Assembly: GCA_945906715.1 (NCBI GenBank)
Contig: CAMDRK010000214.1
Coordinates: forward strand, 1 to 5,092
DNA: 5,092 bases
Direction of reading: 5' to 3'
DNA from: Nitrospira lenta
GTDB lineage: Bacteria > Nitrospirota > Nitrospiria > Nitrospirales > Nitrospiraceae
In this document: positions 1 through 5,092 of the stretch, in pieces
Layout of the letters: each line of letters opens with the position of its first letter
How positions within the stretch are numbered: the stretch's first letter is position 1
Made by a program: the position numbers and the translations under genes
The notes under the pieces: generated by a model
What the model was told of the DNA's origin: nothing
Seen by the model: only the letters and a program-made list of their open reading frames with translations
The model's database searches: none

Positions 1-536
1 TTCTTGCGTTGCGTCAGCCAGTTCATGAAATTACCGTCCCAATGGGTAGCGGCGCAGGCGGTGGAGACGGTGGCCTTCACCGATCCATAGTTGAAACTAT
101 TGGAATCGGTCGTATAACAACGCAAGGGATCGAACATGCCGTAATACGACTTGGTCGAGTCGAAAAGATCAGCAGGCGAGACCTCGTTCAATGTGTTGAT
201 GGCCACCCCGCTGTTGTTCACTGCCACCAAATCATCGCCTGTTTGACTATTGACCGTTACGTTCGACGCATATTGGCTAACCGTGGCCGTTCCAGTTTTG
301 AAAGAAATCGGATATTGATGGTTGGAGCCACTGTAGGCCGCTTGCAGGGTAAAGTTGCCCATGTCGACGAGGAACAGAATGTTAGGCGGCACTGATTGGT
401 TAAGGAAGATGGGCATATTGGTATAGTCGGCCATGTTCTGGGCCAGGGCCGTACCTGTCCCTGCCATTAGAGACACACTGGCCATAGCAACGGCTAACGC
501 GTTAAGTCCGTTGCGCTTCATCCTGTTCCCGCTCAT
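1..536 (-). CDS. pilY1: PilY1-family type IV pilus tip adhesin, N-terminal part (3' end outside window)
   Basis: PilY1 proteins are exported, sit at the pilus tip with the minor pilins, and act in adhesion, surface sensing and pilus extension. Reading from ATG at 536 the frame stays open to the window edge (178 full codons, no stop), so only the N-terminus is visible. Residues 1-32 look like a Sec signal peptide: basic R5, K7, R8, a hydrophobic stretch, and a cleavage-like ALA before Q33. Residues 49-58 (VPPNILFLVD) resemble the first strand of the PilY1 von Willebrand A-like domain. Residues 131-137 (YYGMFDP) and 166-173 (WDGNFMNW) match the conserved PilY1 N-terminal signature, usually seen as WDGNFLNWL followed by arginines. 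The usual DxSxS metal site after D58 is replaced by DMGNF. Cys140 and Cys161 could pair. The start is well supported by a strong Shine-Dalgarno sequence; a second in-frame ATG lies at 521. It is last in the visible gene order, as in other fimT/fimU-pilVWXY1 clusters. Confidence 0.9.
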   Translation of the reverse strand, partial: MSGNRMKRNGLNALAVAMASVSLMAGTGTALAQNMADYTNMPIFLNQSVPPNILFLVDMGNFTLQAAYSGSNHQYPISFKTGTATVSQYASNVTVNSQTGDDLVAVNNSGVAINTLNEVSPADLFDSTKSYYGMFDPLRCYTTDSNSFNYGSVKATVSTACAATHWDGNFMNWLTQRK

Positions 537-541
537 GATGC

Positions 542-548
542 CCTCCTT
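542..548 (-). promoter_or_regulatory. Strong Shine-Dalgarno sequence of pilY1
   Basis: On the minus strand AAGGAGG lies 5 nt before the ATG at 536. It is the best ribosome binding site in the window and fixes the pilY1 start. The 93-nt gap between pilX and pilY1 (537-629) holds no other gene and no convincing terminator. Confidence 0.85.
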
Positions 549-629
549 GTGAGGCTCGGATGGCTCACTCTTATTCCAGCCTGGTTGCACATCTTGATTG
601 ACCATACAGCTCAACTCGCTCTCGTTGGG

Positions 630-1283
630 CTAAGGCTGCTTCTGACACCCGTCACCCGTGAGCGCACAGGAATAGACAGCCGTCACGCGACTCTCGGTTC
701 CGGTCGCCGTAAGAGAGGCCACACAATCGATCTTGAAGTAGACGGCGGCACCGTTAGACCCCGTGCCGACTCCCGCACCATCATAGGCGGAAAACTGCTG
801 CTGGCCAGATCCTGCACTCATCTTGACGTACATACGATCGACATCGCAGGCGACGGCATAGCCCCCTACCGACATCGAGATATTCGGTGCGGCTCCGCTT
901 CCTGTCGGCACATCATTAAGATTTTCCGGGTTACCAATGATCTCACCTTGGAATATAGTCTGATTGCTGACCGGTACCGGCCCTGCCGGCGATGCGTTGC
1001 TCAACAACACTGCCGGGATCTGGTTGCCATTTTCCGGCAACAATACCTGGAGCAGTACATTCGCACTAGTGCCGATTCCGGACTCCGCCGCTTGTGCCGC
1101 ACTTTCCGTTGTGCGCTGCAGTCCCGCCATACTGTTTTCAAGCGCACTGGTCGTAATCGCGGCTATGCCGAGCACGGTCATCATCAGCATCACCATCAGC
1201 ACGGTGAGCATGGCGACCCCTTTTTCTCCGCGAACGCTTGAAACCAAATATGTTTGATTGCTCTGCACAGTCGCGCTCCTCAT
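630..1283 (-). CDS. pilX: PilX-type minor pilin (type IV pilus tip-complex protein)
   Basis: PilX is a minor pilin that joins PilV, PilW and FimU/FimT in the complex that primes pilus assembly and presents PilY1. The predicted protein has 217 residues. A 22-residue leader ends in RGEKG, and prepilin-peptidase cleavage after G22 would leave VAMLTVLM followed by a long hydrophobic helix (about 23-46). Mature position 5 is Thr, not the usual Glu, as is common in PilX/GspK-type tip subunits. Residues 48-70 (ALEN...M...QRTTESAAQAAESGI) match the PilX pattern with a conserved AAE after the helix. The C-terminal part carries Cys146, Cys187, Cys206 and Cys213, enough for two disulfides. The frame is open upstream to 1502, but that extension lies inside pilW. 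The ATG at 1283 overlaps the pilW stop and has an AGGA 5 nt upstream, so it is the chosen start. The stop is TAG at 632-630. Confidence 0.88.
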   Translation of the reverse strand: MRSATVQSNQTYLVSSVRGEKGVAMLTVLMVMLMMTVLGIAAITTSALENSMAGLQRTTESAAQAAESGIGTSANVLLQVLLPENGNQIPAVLLSNASPAGPVPVSNQTIFQGEIIGNPENLNDVPTGSGAAPNISMSVGGYAVACDVDRMYVKMSAGSGQQQFSAYDGAGVGTGSNGAAVYFKIDCVASLTATGTESRVTAVYSCALTGDGCQKQP

Positions 1284-1292
1284 CACAATCCT
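1281..1292 (-). promoter_or_regulatory. TGATG stop/start overlap and Shine-Dalgarno of pilX
   Basis: The pilW stop (TGA, 1285-1283) and pilX start (ATG, 1283-1281) share one base as TGATG. An AGGA at 1292-1289, inside the end of pilW, lies 5 nt before the pilX ATG. This layout usually means translational coupling, which would keep PilW and PilX output matched (inference). Confidence 0.75.
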
Positions 1293-2341
1293 ACGTTGCG
1301 GGTTTCGATCGTCTTGGTCAGCAGTCGACGGCGATGGTTGGAATTGGCAGCCAACGACCGGTCCGGCGACACCACTACTGCACCGGACCCTTGCGTCGCC
1401 GCCGCTGTTTCCCCTATCCCTAGATCTGCTTTCGGTTGACGGGCCACCAGCGACACTTGCACCAATTGAATTTTGTCTGGCGTCATGGGCGTCGTACTCC
1501 ACGCGTTATTGCTGATGAAATCCGCCTGATCAAACCCGCTGGCTCCGCCTTGATTGTCGATCACGCGATTAGGAACTCCCCCGTTAACGGCTCCTACACA
1601 ACCGTCACAAGCATAGGCCAGCTGCAATTCTTCGATCCCTTCGACAATCGGCGCTTCTGCGTTAGGCCCTGTCACCACACCCGCCACTCCTCGCGTGAGA
1701 CAAGGCTCGCTACTTCCACAAATCGTGGTATTGGTTACGACTTGGTATCGAATGCACTGCAGTAAATAGACTGGAGCTTCGGCCGGAAACCAGACCGGAG
1801 GTGGAATGGTGATGCTGATGGTGTTGGAGCCGGCGCTGAAACTATTGACGACTGCCGTATATGCCCCGTTCATCGAAATGTATGAGCCGTTCGCCAAGCC
1901 TGAGCTGACCATGTCTGTCACCGCCCCTGCCTGCAACGTGATCAGTGCCACCCCGCTCGGAGTCGTTGCACTTTGCAATGTCCATCGATCAGCCCCCGTC
2001 GACTTCCCTGTAGGAACGAGAAGTTGCACGGAGTCCGGACCATCGTCCACTCCACCCACCGTTTTGTCTGATGGCATGATGGAATAGGTGCAGTTGCCGA
2101 TGGGAACACCCGGAGAACCAAACCCTGCCATCTTGATATCGCGGCTCAACAATTCCATGGCAATTCGCACATTTTGCTGTGTGTCAACGGTTTGCTCATT
2201 GGCGCGAACCGACTTGCTGGTCGTTGTTAAAATTGTAAAGGCCGCAGCTGTGACGATGACGGCAATCACGACCGATACCATTATCTCGATGAGGGTAAAT
2301 CCTCTTTCGTCAATCTCTGCATGCTTCATGAATTGTGCCAC
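1283..2341 (-). CDS. pilW: PilW-type minor pilin
   Basis: PilW is the largest of the minor pilins in the tip-priming complex and acts with PilV, PilX and PilY1 at the inner membrane and pilus tip. The protein is 352 residues from the GTG at 2341. The class III leader ends DERG, cleavage after G14 gives FTLIE with Glu5 present, and the hydrophobic helix runs to about residue 40. The segment TQQNVRIAMELLSRDIKMAG (54-73) is the PilW hallmark of Q..NvRia...L.RDi.MAG. Near the C-terminus, VQVSLVARQPKAD and a final basic stretch leading to TIETRN also fit PilW. The mature part has six cysteines (84, 196, 208, 214, 245, 248), including CDGC at 245-248. The start is uncertain: GTG at 2341 has AGAGGA only 2 nt upstream, while the in-frame ATG at 2329 has the same element 14 nt upstream. 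The ATG start would give 348 residues and a 10-residue leader. The gene overlaps pilX by one base and follows pilV after 33 nt. Confidence 0.88.
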   Translation of the reverse strand: MAQFMKHAEIDERGFTLIEIMVSVVIAVIVTAAAFTILTTTSKSVRANEQTVDTQQNVRIAMELLSRDIKMAGFGSPGVPIGNCTYSIMPSDKTVGGVDDGPDSVQLLVPTGKSTGADRWTLQSATTPSGVALITLQAGAVTDMVSSGLANGSYISMNGAYTAVVNSFSAGSNTISITIPPPVWFPAEAPVYLLQCIRYQVVTNTTICGSSEPCLTRGVAGVVTGPNAEAPIVEGIEELQLAYACDGCVGAVNGGVPNRVIDNQGGASGFDQADFISNNAWSTTPMTPDKIQLVQVSLVARQPKADLGIGETAAATQGSGAVVVSPDRSLAANSNHRRRLLTKTIETRNVGL

Positions 2342-2343
2342 TT

Positions 2344-2349
2344 TCCTCT
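2344..2349 (-). promoter_or_regulatory. Shine-Dalgarno of pilW, oddly spaced
   Basis: AGAGGA on the minus strand is the only ribosome-binding element before pilW. It lies 2 nt from the GTG at 2341 and 14 nt from the in-frame ATG at 2329. Neither spacing is ideal, so the element does not decide the start. Confidence 0.55.
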
Positions 2350-2351
2350 AT

Positions 2352-2371
2352 TAGGTACAGATAGGTACAGA
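2352..2371. repeat. Perfect 10-bp tandem repeat in the pilV-pilW gap
   Basis: The plus strand reads TAGGTACAGA at 2352-2361 and again, with no spacer, at 2362-2371. The pair fills most of the 33-nt gap between the pilV stop and the pilW Shine-Dalgarno sequence. It may be a recent 10-bp duplication. A change in copy number would alter gap length but no protein. Confidence 0.9.
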
Positions 2372-2374
2372 CGA

Positions 2375-2887
2375 TTATTCCGGTGCCACAACTCGTTGCA
2401 GCGTCAATGTTCGACTGCGTTTCACCGTTTGTTCGCTCTTGACCGAACCCACCCATGTTATCGTCACTGTGATATCTCGCTGATTCAGCGATGTCGGTGC
2501 CTTGACAGCGGACACCGTCACGAGACCCCGCACATTTTCGAATTGAGTTCCATCAACCAAGCTGTCCCAAAGAAGACAGTCACCAGCCGCCATTGGCTGA
2601 GTGGTGGCACTGATCCCGCTGCAATTGGTGACGCTTTGCGTGTCGATCCCATTGTAGGCCACTGCATTCCGACGGTTAAATTGAATCCGTTCCATCATAT
2701 CCGAGGCCAACGTCGTCATCCTGGTCAACTCGTTCGCATCGACATTCTTCACGAGGGCAATGCCTTGCATGCCCGACAGCCCAAAAAGCCCGACCGCCAA
2801 AATAACGGAAGCGAGCATGCCTTCTATGAGGGTAAATCCCTTCTCACTCCGATATCCTTGACAATCTGTGTTCAGTGTCATGTTCAT
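2375..2887 (-). CDS. pilV: PilV-type minor pilin
   Basis: PilV is a minor pilin of the tip-priming complex. The protein has 170 residues. The leader ends RSEKG, and prepilin peptidase would cut after G17 to leave FTLIE with Glu5 present, followed by the hydrophobic helix MLASVILAVGLFGLSGMQ (24-41). The region ASDMMERIQFNRRNAVAY (61-78) is the PilV signature of a.dM.eRi..Nr..a..Y. Near the C-terminus, RDITVTITWV and TLTLQRVV match the typical PilV last beta strands. The mature part has only two cysteines, 89 and 104, a likely disulfide pair. The ATG at 2887 is 10 nt after the fimT stop and has no clear Shine-Dalgarno sequence; another ATG follows two codons later at 2881. Translation probably depends on ribosomes finishing fimT (inference). 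The stop is TAA at 2377-2375. Confidence 0.88.
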   Translation of the reverse strand: MNMTLNTDCQGYRSEKGFTLIEGMLASVILAVGLFGLSGMQGIALVKNVDANELTRMTTLASDMMERIQFNRRNAVAYNGIDTQSVTNCSGISATTQPMAAGDCLLWDSLVDGTQFENVRGLVTVSAVKAPTSLNQRDITVTITWVGSVKSEQTVKRSRTLTLQRVVAPE

Positions 2888-2897
2888 GCCGTTCAGA

Positions 2898-3419
2898 TTA
2901 CGGACAAGGGGTGGCCGTCGAGCTTACAGACCAGTTCACTCGACCAGTTGGAATAATTGTCACGGAATACTGCACATTATTGGCGTCACAGACTCCGAAT
3001 GTCTGGGTACCTGTTCCCGCACTCGTCTTCACCCCTAATGAAGAAAAGGACACGGTAACAGGCCCCCCCGTAACTGATTTGACACTGTTCATAAGGCTCC
3101 TGCTAGGAATCACAGTTCCCGATCCGCCACTCGCAACGGCGGAGACATTCACCACGCCGCTTGTCGCCTGAATGGTGACATCGACGCCCCGGTTTCGGTT
3201 CATGGCTGCCATCCGGGCCATCGTTAATTGCGAGGCGATCTCGCTGGTAGCCTGACGCAATTGCGTGCGTGCATTCCATTTGATGAATTCGGGAACAGCA
3301 ATGGATGCGCCAATCCCGATAATCGCCACGACAATCATCATCTCGATCAACGTAAATCCGCCCTCGCGGTTCTTCTGGCCGAGCATATAATCTGTCTTAT
3401 TTTGTCTTGTTACACCCAT
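2898..3419 (-). CDS. fimT: GspH/FimT-family minor pseudopilin (FimT/FimU-like)
   Basis: GspH/FimT proteins are minor pilins of T4P and type II secretion. In this position, ahead of pilV-pilW-pilX-pilY1, the gene corresponds to fimU/fimT of other clusters. From ATG at 3419 the protein has 173 residues. The leader ends NREGG, and cleavage after G21 gives FTLIEMMIVVAIIGIGASIA, with Glu5 and a classic pilin helix. Residues 51-74 (RTQLRQATSEIASQLTMARMAAMN) match the GspH helix with its L...R..A..R-like spacing, and IIPTGRVNW near the C-terminus matches the conserved GspH sGRv strand. Cys144 and Cys172 are the only cysteines. Start choice: 3419 has AAGGTG 9 nt upstream. ATG at 3386 (10-residue leader) is possible but lacks a good site, and TTG at 3464 has none. 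FimT and FimU cannot be told apart here. Some FimT homologues bind DNA for uptake; nothing here shows that. The stop is TAA at 2900-2898. Confidence 0.86.
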   Translation of the reverse strand: MGVTRQNKTDYMLGQKNREGGFTLIEMMIVVAIIGIGASIAVPEFIKWNARTQLRQATSEIASQLTMARMAAMNRNRGVDVTIQATSGVVNVSAVASGGSGTVIPSRSLMNSVKSVTGGPVTVSFSSLGVKTSAGTGTQTFGVCDANNVQYSVTIIPTGRVNWSVSSTATPCP

Positions 3420-3652
3420 AGCGCCAGTCACCTTCACGCAAGGGACATACCATTGAGAACACAAGGCCTGGCAGTCCTAACCCATTGATATTAAACACCG
3501 CGTGAGGGATTGCTCTATTACGTATGAACCTTTTTCGGACTTGTGAGAGACAATTTTCGTCGAAGAAGGAAAGCCTCAATTGGAGGAATCCCTGAGCGGG
3601 CGGGAACGGCGAGACGGAAGAATGCTGCCGGATGCAGATGCTTTAGGATCGG
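3420..3652 (-). other. Non-coding gap between the ATPase and the minor-pilin genes; possible promoter region
   Basis: These 233 nt separate the ATPase stop from the fimT start and are by far the longest gap in the window. No protein of any recognised family can be read in it on either strand. A TTTAAT at 3495-3490 on the minus strand resembles a sigma70 -10 box, but the hexamer 17 nt upstream (ATAGAG) is a poor -35, and no clear sigma54 -24/-12 pair was found. Short inverted repeats (CGGC/GCCG at 3607-3630, CCTC/GAGG near 3573-3585) are weak and lack a T-run, so no intrinsic terminator can be called. The length suggests that the minor-pilin genes may have their own promoter (inference). Confidence 0.4.
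3429..3434 (-). promoter_or_regulatory. Shine-Dalgarno of the FimT-like gene
   Basis: AAGGTG on the minus strand lies 9 nt before the ATG at 3419 and is the main reason for choosing that start over ATG 3386 or TTG 3464. Confidence 0.55.
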
Positions 3653-5092
3653 CTATTTCATCGCCACAGCTCTCACTTGGCGATAGGTGGTGATCCCCTG
3701 GAGCGCCTTTCGAATGCCGTCTTGGACCAGCGTGACCAGCCCCTCTTTCATCGCGAGGGCCAGCAGCTGAGCGGTTTGCGACCGAGTCTGGATGAGATGT
3801 TTCATGCCTTCCGAGGGAAGCAGCAATTCGTGGAGGGGCACGCGCCCCTTGAAGCCGGTTCGGTTGCAAGCCTCGCAGCCTCGTCCACGGTACAGACTCC
3901 AATCGGCTCGGTACTCGATGCCGACGCTGGGCCAGTCCTGGGCCCCATACCCCTGCACCAGTTCGTCGTACTCCTGTCGACTCGGATGATAGGCCTCCTT
4001 GCACTGCATGCAGATCCGTTTGCAGAGACGCTGGGCCAGCACTCCCAACATGGCGTCGGCAAAGTTGAACGAGTCGCACCCGAGATCCAACAGACGGATC
4101 ACCGTCTCAACTGCACTGTTCGTATGGAGCGTACTGAGAACCAGGTGGCCGGTCAGCGAGGCCTCAATGGCGATGTCGGCCGTTTCTTTGTCCCGCATCT
4201 CGCCGATCATGATGACGTCCGGGTCGGCGCGCAGAAACGCCCGCATCGCAGTCGCGAAGGTGAGGCCGATCTTCGAATGGACCTGGACTTGACGGAGACC
4301 GTCCTGGGTTATTTCAACTGGGTCTTCGGCCGTCCAAATCTTTCGTTCGTCGGTATTGATGTGTCTGAGAATCGCGTGCAAAGTGGTCGTCTTGCCGGAC
4401 CCGGTCGGTCCGACACACAAGATGATCCCGTACGGCTTCTCCGCAATCGCTTGCATGGACTGCAAAGTGGCTGGAGCAAAGTCCATCGCGTCGAGCGGCA
4501 TCGGGCGCTTGGCCGTCAGAAGCCGCAGCACGACATCTTCGTCCTGCCCGGATGTCGGCAGGGTCGCAACACGTAGTTCCACCTCTCGATCTTTCGCCAA
4601 CCGGTACCGGATCTTGCCGTCTTGAGGTTTGCGCCGTTCGGCGATGTCAAGGTTGGCCATGATCTTGATGCGTGATACGACCGCGCGCCGATAGGCTGCG
4701 GGAATCCCCATGTAGGTGAAGCAGGTACCGTCGATGCGCAGACGCACAGCCATGTCTTTACGATCTTCGTATGGCTCAATGTGAATGTCCGAGGCGCCGA
4801 GGCGGTCGGCTTCGGCAATCACTTGATTGGTCAGCCGCACAATGGCTGAGTCGTTCTCGTCGATCCCGCCAGATACTGGATCGATAGCAGGCTCAAGATG
4901 GATTTCATTGATCAACTCACCGAGAATGGAGCCGATGGATCCGCTGGTTCCCTGCCCCCTGGCCAGCTGGAGAAATTGCTCGATGTCCCGACGCAGGCCT
5001 ACGGCATAGCGAATGGTCATTCCAGGAAATGCGCGCCGCACATCCCAGCCCTTGTCGAGATCGTGCGGATCGCTGGTGAGCACGTCGATCAG
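3653..5092 (-). CDS. pilB: GspE/PilB-family pilus assembly ATPase (5' end outside window)
   Basis: This family of cytoplasmic hexameric ATPases powers pilin polymerisation (PilB) or type II secretion (GspE). Numbering from GTG at 5083, 476 residues are visible. Three more codons upstream (L-I-D) run to the edge with no stop, so the gene starts outside the window. Residues 4-30 (SDPHDLDKGWDVRRAF..RYAVGL) are the end of the N-terminal MshEN/T2SSE_N-type domain. Next come GASDIHIEP (96-104), the N2 arginine region VRLRIDGT (113-120), Walker A GPTGSGKTTT (225-234, Lys231), the Asp box TAEDPVEI (251-258), Walker B DPDVIMIGEMRD (287-298, Glu295) and the His box TGHLVLSTLHTN (311-322). A zinc site is formed by Cys358/Cys361 and Cys403/Cys406. 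All key residues are present, so the enzyme should be active. Context with PilV/W/X/Y1 favours PilB over GspE, but sequence alone cannot fully separate them. It ends with TAG at 3655-3653. Confidence 0.92.
   Translation of the reverse strand: MIDVLTSDPHDLDKGWDVRRAFPGMTIRYAVGLRRDIEQFLQLARGQGTSGSIGSILGELINEIHLEPAIDPVSGGIDENDSAIVRLTNQVIAEADRLGASDIHIEPYEDRKDMAVRLRIDGTCFTYMGIPAAYRRAVVSRIKIMANLDIAERRKPQDGKIRYRLAKDREVELRVATLPTSGQDEDVVLRLLTAKRPMPLDAMDFAPATLQSMQAIAEKPYGIILCVGPTGSGKTTTLHAILRHINTDERKIWTAEDPVEITQDGLRQVQVHSKIGLTFATAMRAFLRADPDVIMIGEMRDKETADIAIEASLTGHLVLSTLHTNSAVETVIRLLDLGCDSFNFADAMLGVLAQRLCKRICMQCKEAYHPSRQEYDELVQGYGAQDWPSVGIEYRADWSLYRGRGCEACNRTGFKGRVPLHELLLPSEGMKHLIQTRSQTAQLLALAMKEGLVTLVQDGIRKALQGITTYRQVRAVAMK

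Noticed and set aside
9..395. Plus-strand open frame of 128 codons
   Set aside because: It lies antisense to pilY1, whose minus-strand frame has a signal peptide, a strong ribosome site and the PilY1 signature. The plus-strand translation shows no recognisable domain.
549..568. Inverted repeat GTGAG/CTCAC just upstream of the pilY1 ribosome site
   Set aside because: Only 5 bp of stem with a 10-nt loop and no T-run. It is too weak to call a terminator or riboregulator.
549..1241. Plus-strand open frame of 230 codons
   Set aside because: It is antisense to pilX and rich in Arg, His and Cys with no domain, typical of a shadow frame. pilX on the other strand is a clear minor pilin.
1284..1502. 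N-terminal extension of pilX by 73 codons
   Set aside because: The extension lies within the pilW coding region, is Arg/Ser/Gly-rich, and would put the prepilin cleavage site about 95 residues in. The ATG at 1283 has the expected leader length and a ribosome site.
3431..3443. CCTT/AAGG mini-hairpin overlapping the Shine-Dalgarno of the FimT-like gene
   Set aside because: A 4-bp stem with a 5-nt loop is barely stable and likely to occur by chance.
3420..3464. TTG start at 3464 extending the FimT-like protein by 15 residues
   Set aside because: There is no ribosome binding site before the TTG and the leader would be 36 residues, longer than typical. ATG 3419 with AAGGTG is better.
3397..3579. 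Small 60-codon minus-strand frame in the gap before the FimT-like gene
   Set aside because: It starts with TTG, has no ribosome site and overlaps the start of the FimT-like gene in another frame. No recognisable sequence.
3677..4576. Plus-strand open frame of 299 codons
   Set aside because: It is fully antisense to the ATPase, where all catalytic motifs are in the minus-strand frame. Long antisense frames are common opposite GC-rich conserved genes.
1..5092. CRISPR array, insertion sequence, tRNA/rRNA, phage or toxin-antitoxin module
   Set aside because: No spaced repeats, terminal inverted repeats, transposase-like protein or structured RNA was seen. Almost the whole window is occupied by the six pilus genes.

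Overview
The window holds one block of type IV pilus (T4P) genes, all read on the minus strand. In transcription order (right to left) they are: a GspE/PilB-family assembly ATPase (5' end outside the window), a GspH/FimT-type minor pseudopilin, pilV, pilW, pilX, and pilY1 (3' end outside the window). The plus strand shows only antisense shadow frames. The moderate-to-high GC content, the gene order fimT-pilV-pilW-pilX-pilY1 and the ATPase motif style fit a Gram-negative bacterium. My guess is Nitrospirota (Nitrospira-like) or a related deep-branching or deltaproteobacterial lineage, but this rests on protein flavour only and has no marker-gene support.

Layout: 5092-3653 is the ATPase, with Walker A, Asp box, Walker B, His box and a four-cysteine zinc site all intact. 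A 233-nt non-coding gap (3652-3420) follows, the only sizeable gene-free stretch and the most likely place for a promoter of the minor-pilin operon. From 3419 to 630 come four prepilin-like genes packed closely: a 10-nt gap between fimT and pilV, a 33-nt gap with a perfect 10-bp tandem repeat between pilV and pilW, and a TGATG stop/start overlap between pilW and pilX. After 93 nt comes pilY1, with the strongest Shine-Dalgarno sequence in the window and a clear Sec signal peptide. It is cut by the window edge after about 178 codons.

How they work together (family knowledge): the ATPase powers insertion of pilins from the inner membrane into a growing fibre. FimT, PilV, PilW and PilX are minor pilins that prime assembly and form the tip complex after prepilin peptidase cleavage. 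PilY1 is the large tip-associated adhesin/mechanosensor carried by that complex. The three prepilins with Glu5 (FimT, PilV, PilW) plus one without it (PilX) match the expected tip arrangement.

I see no mobile element, CRISPR array, RNA gene or plainly new system. The points most worth a second look are a PilY1 whose von Willebrand A metal site (DxSxS) appears lost, the tandem repeat before pilW, the ambiguous GTG/ATG start of pilW, and the even cysteine counts across all mature minor pilins.
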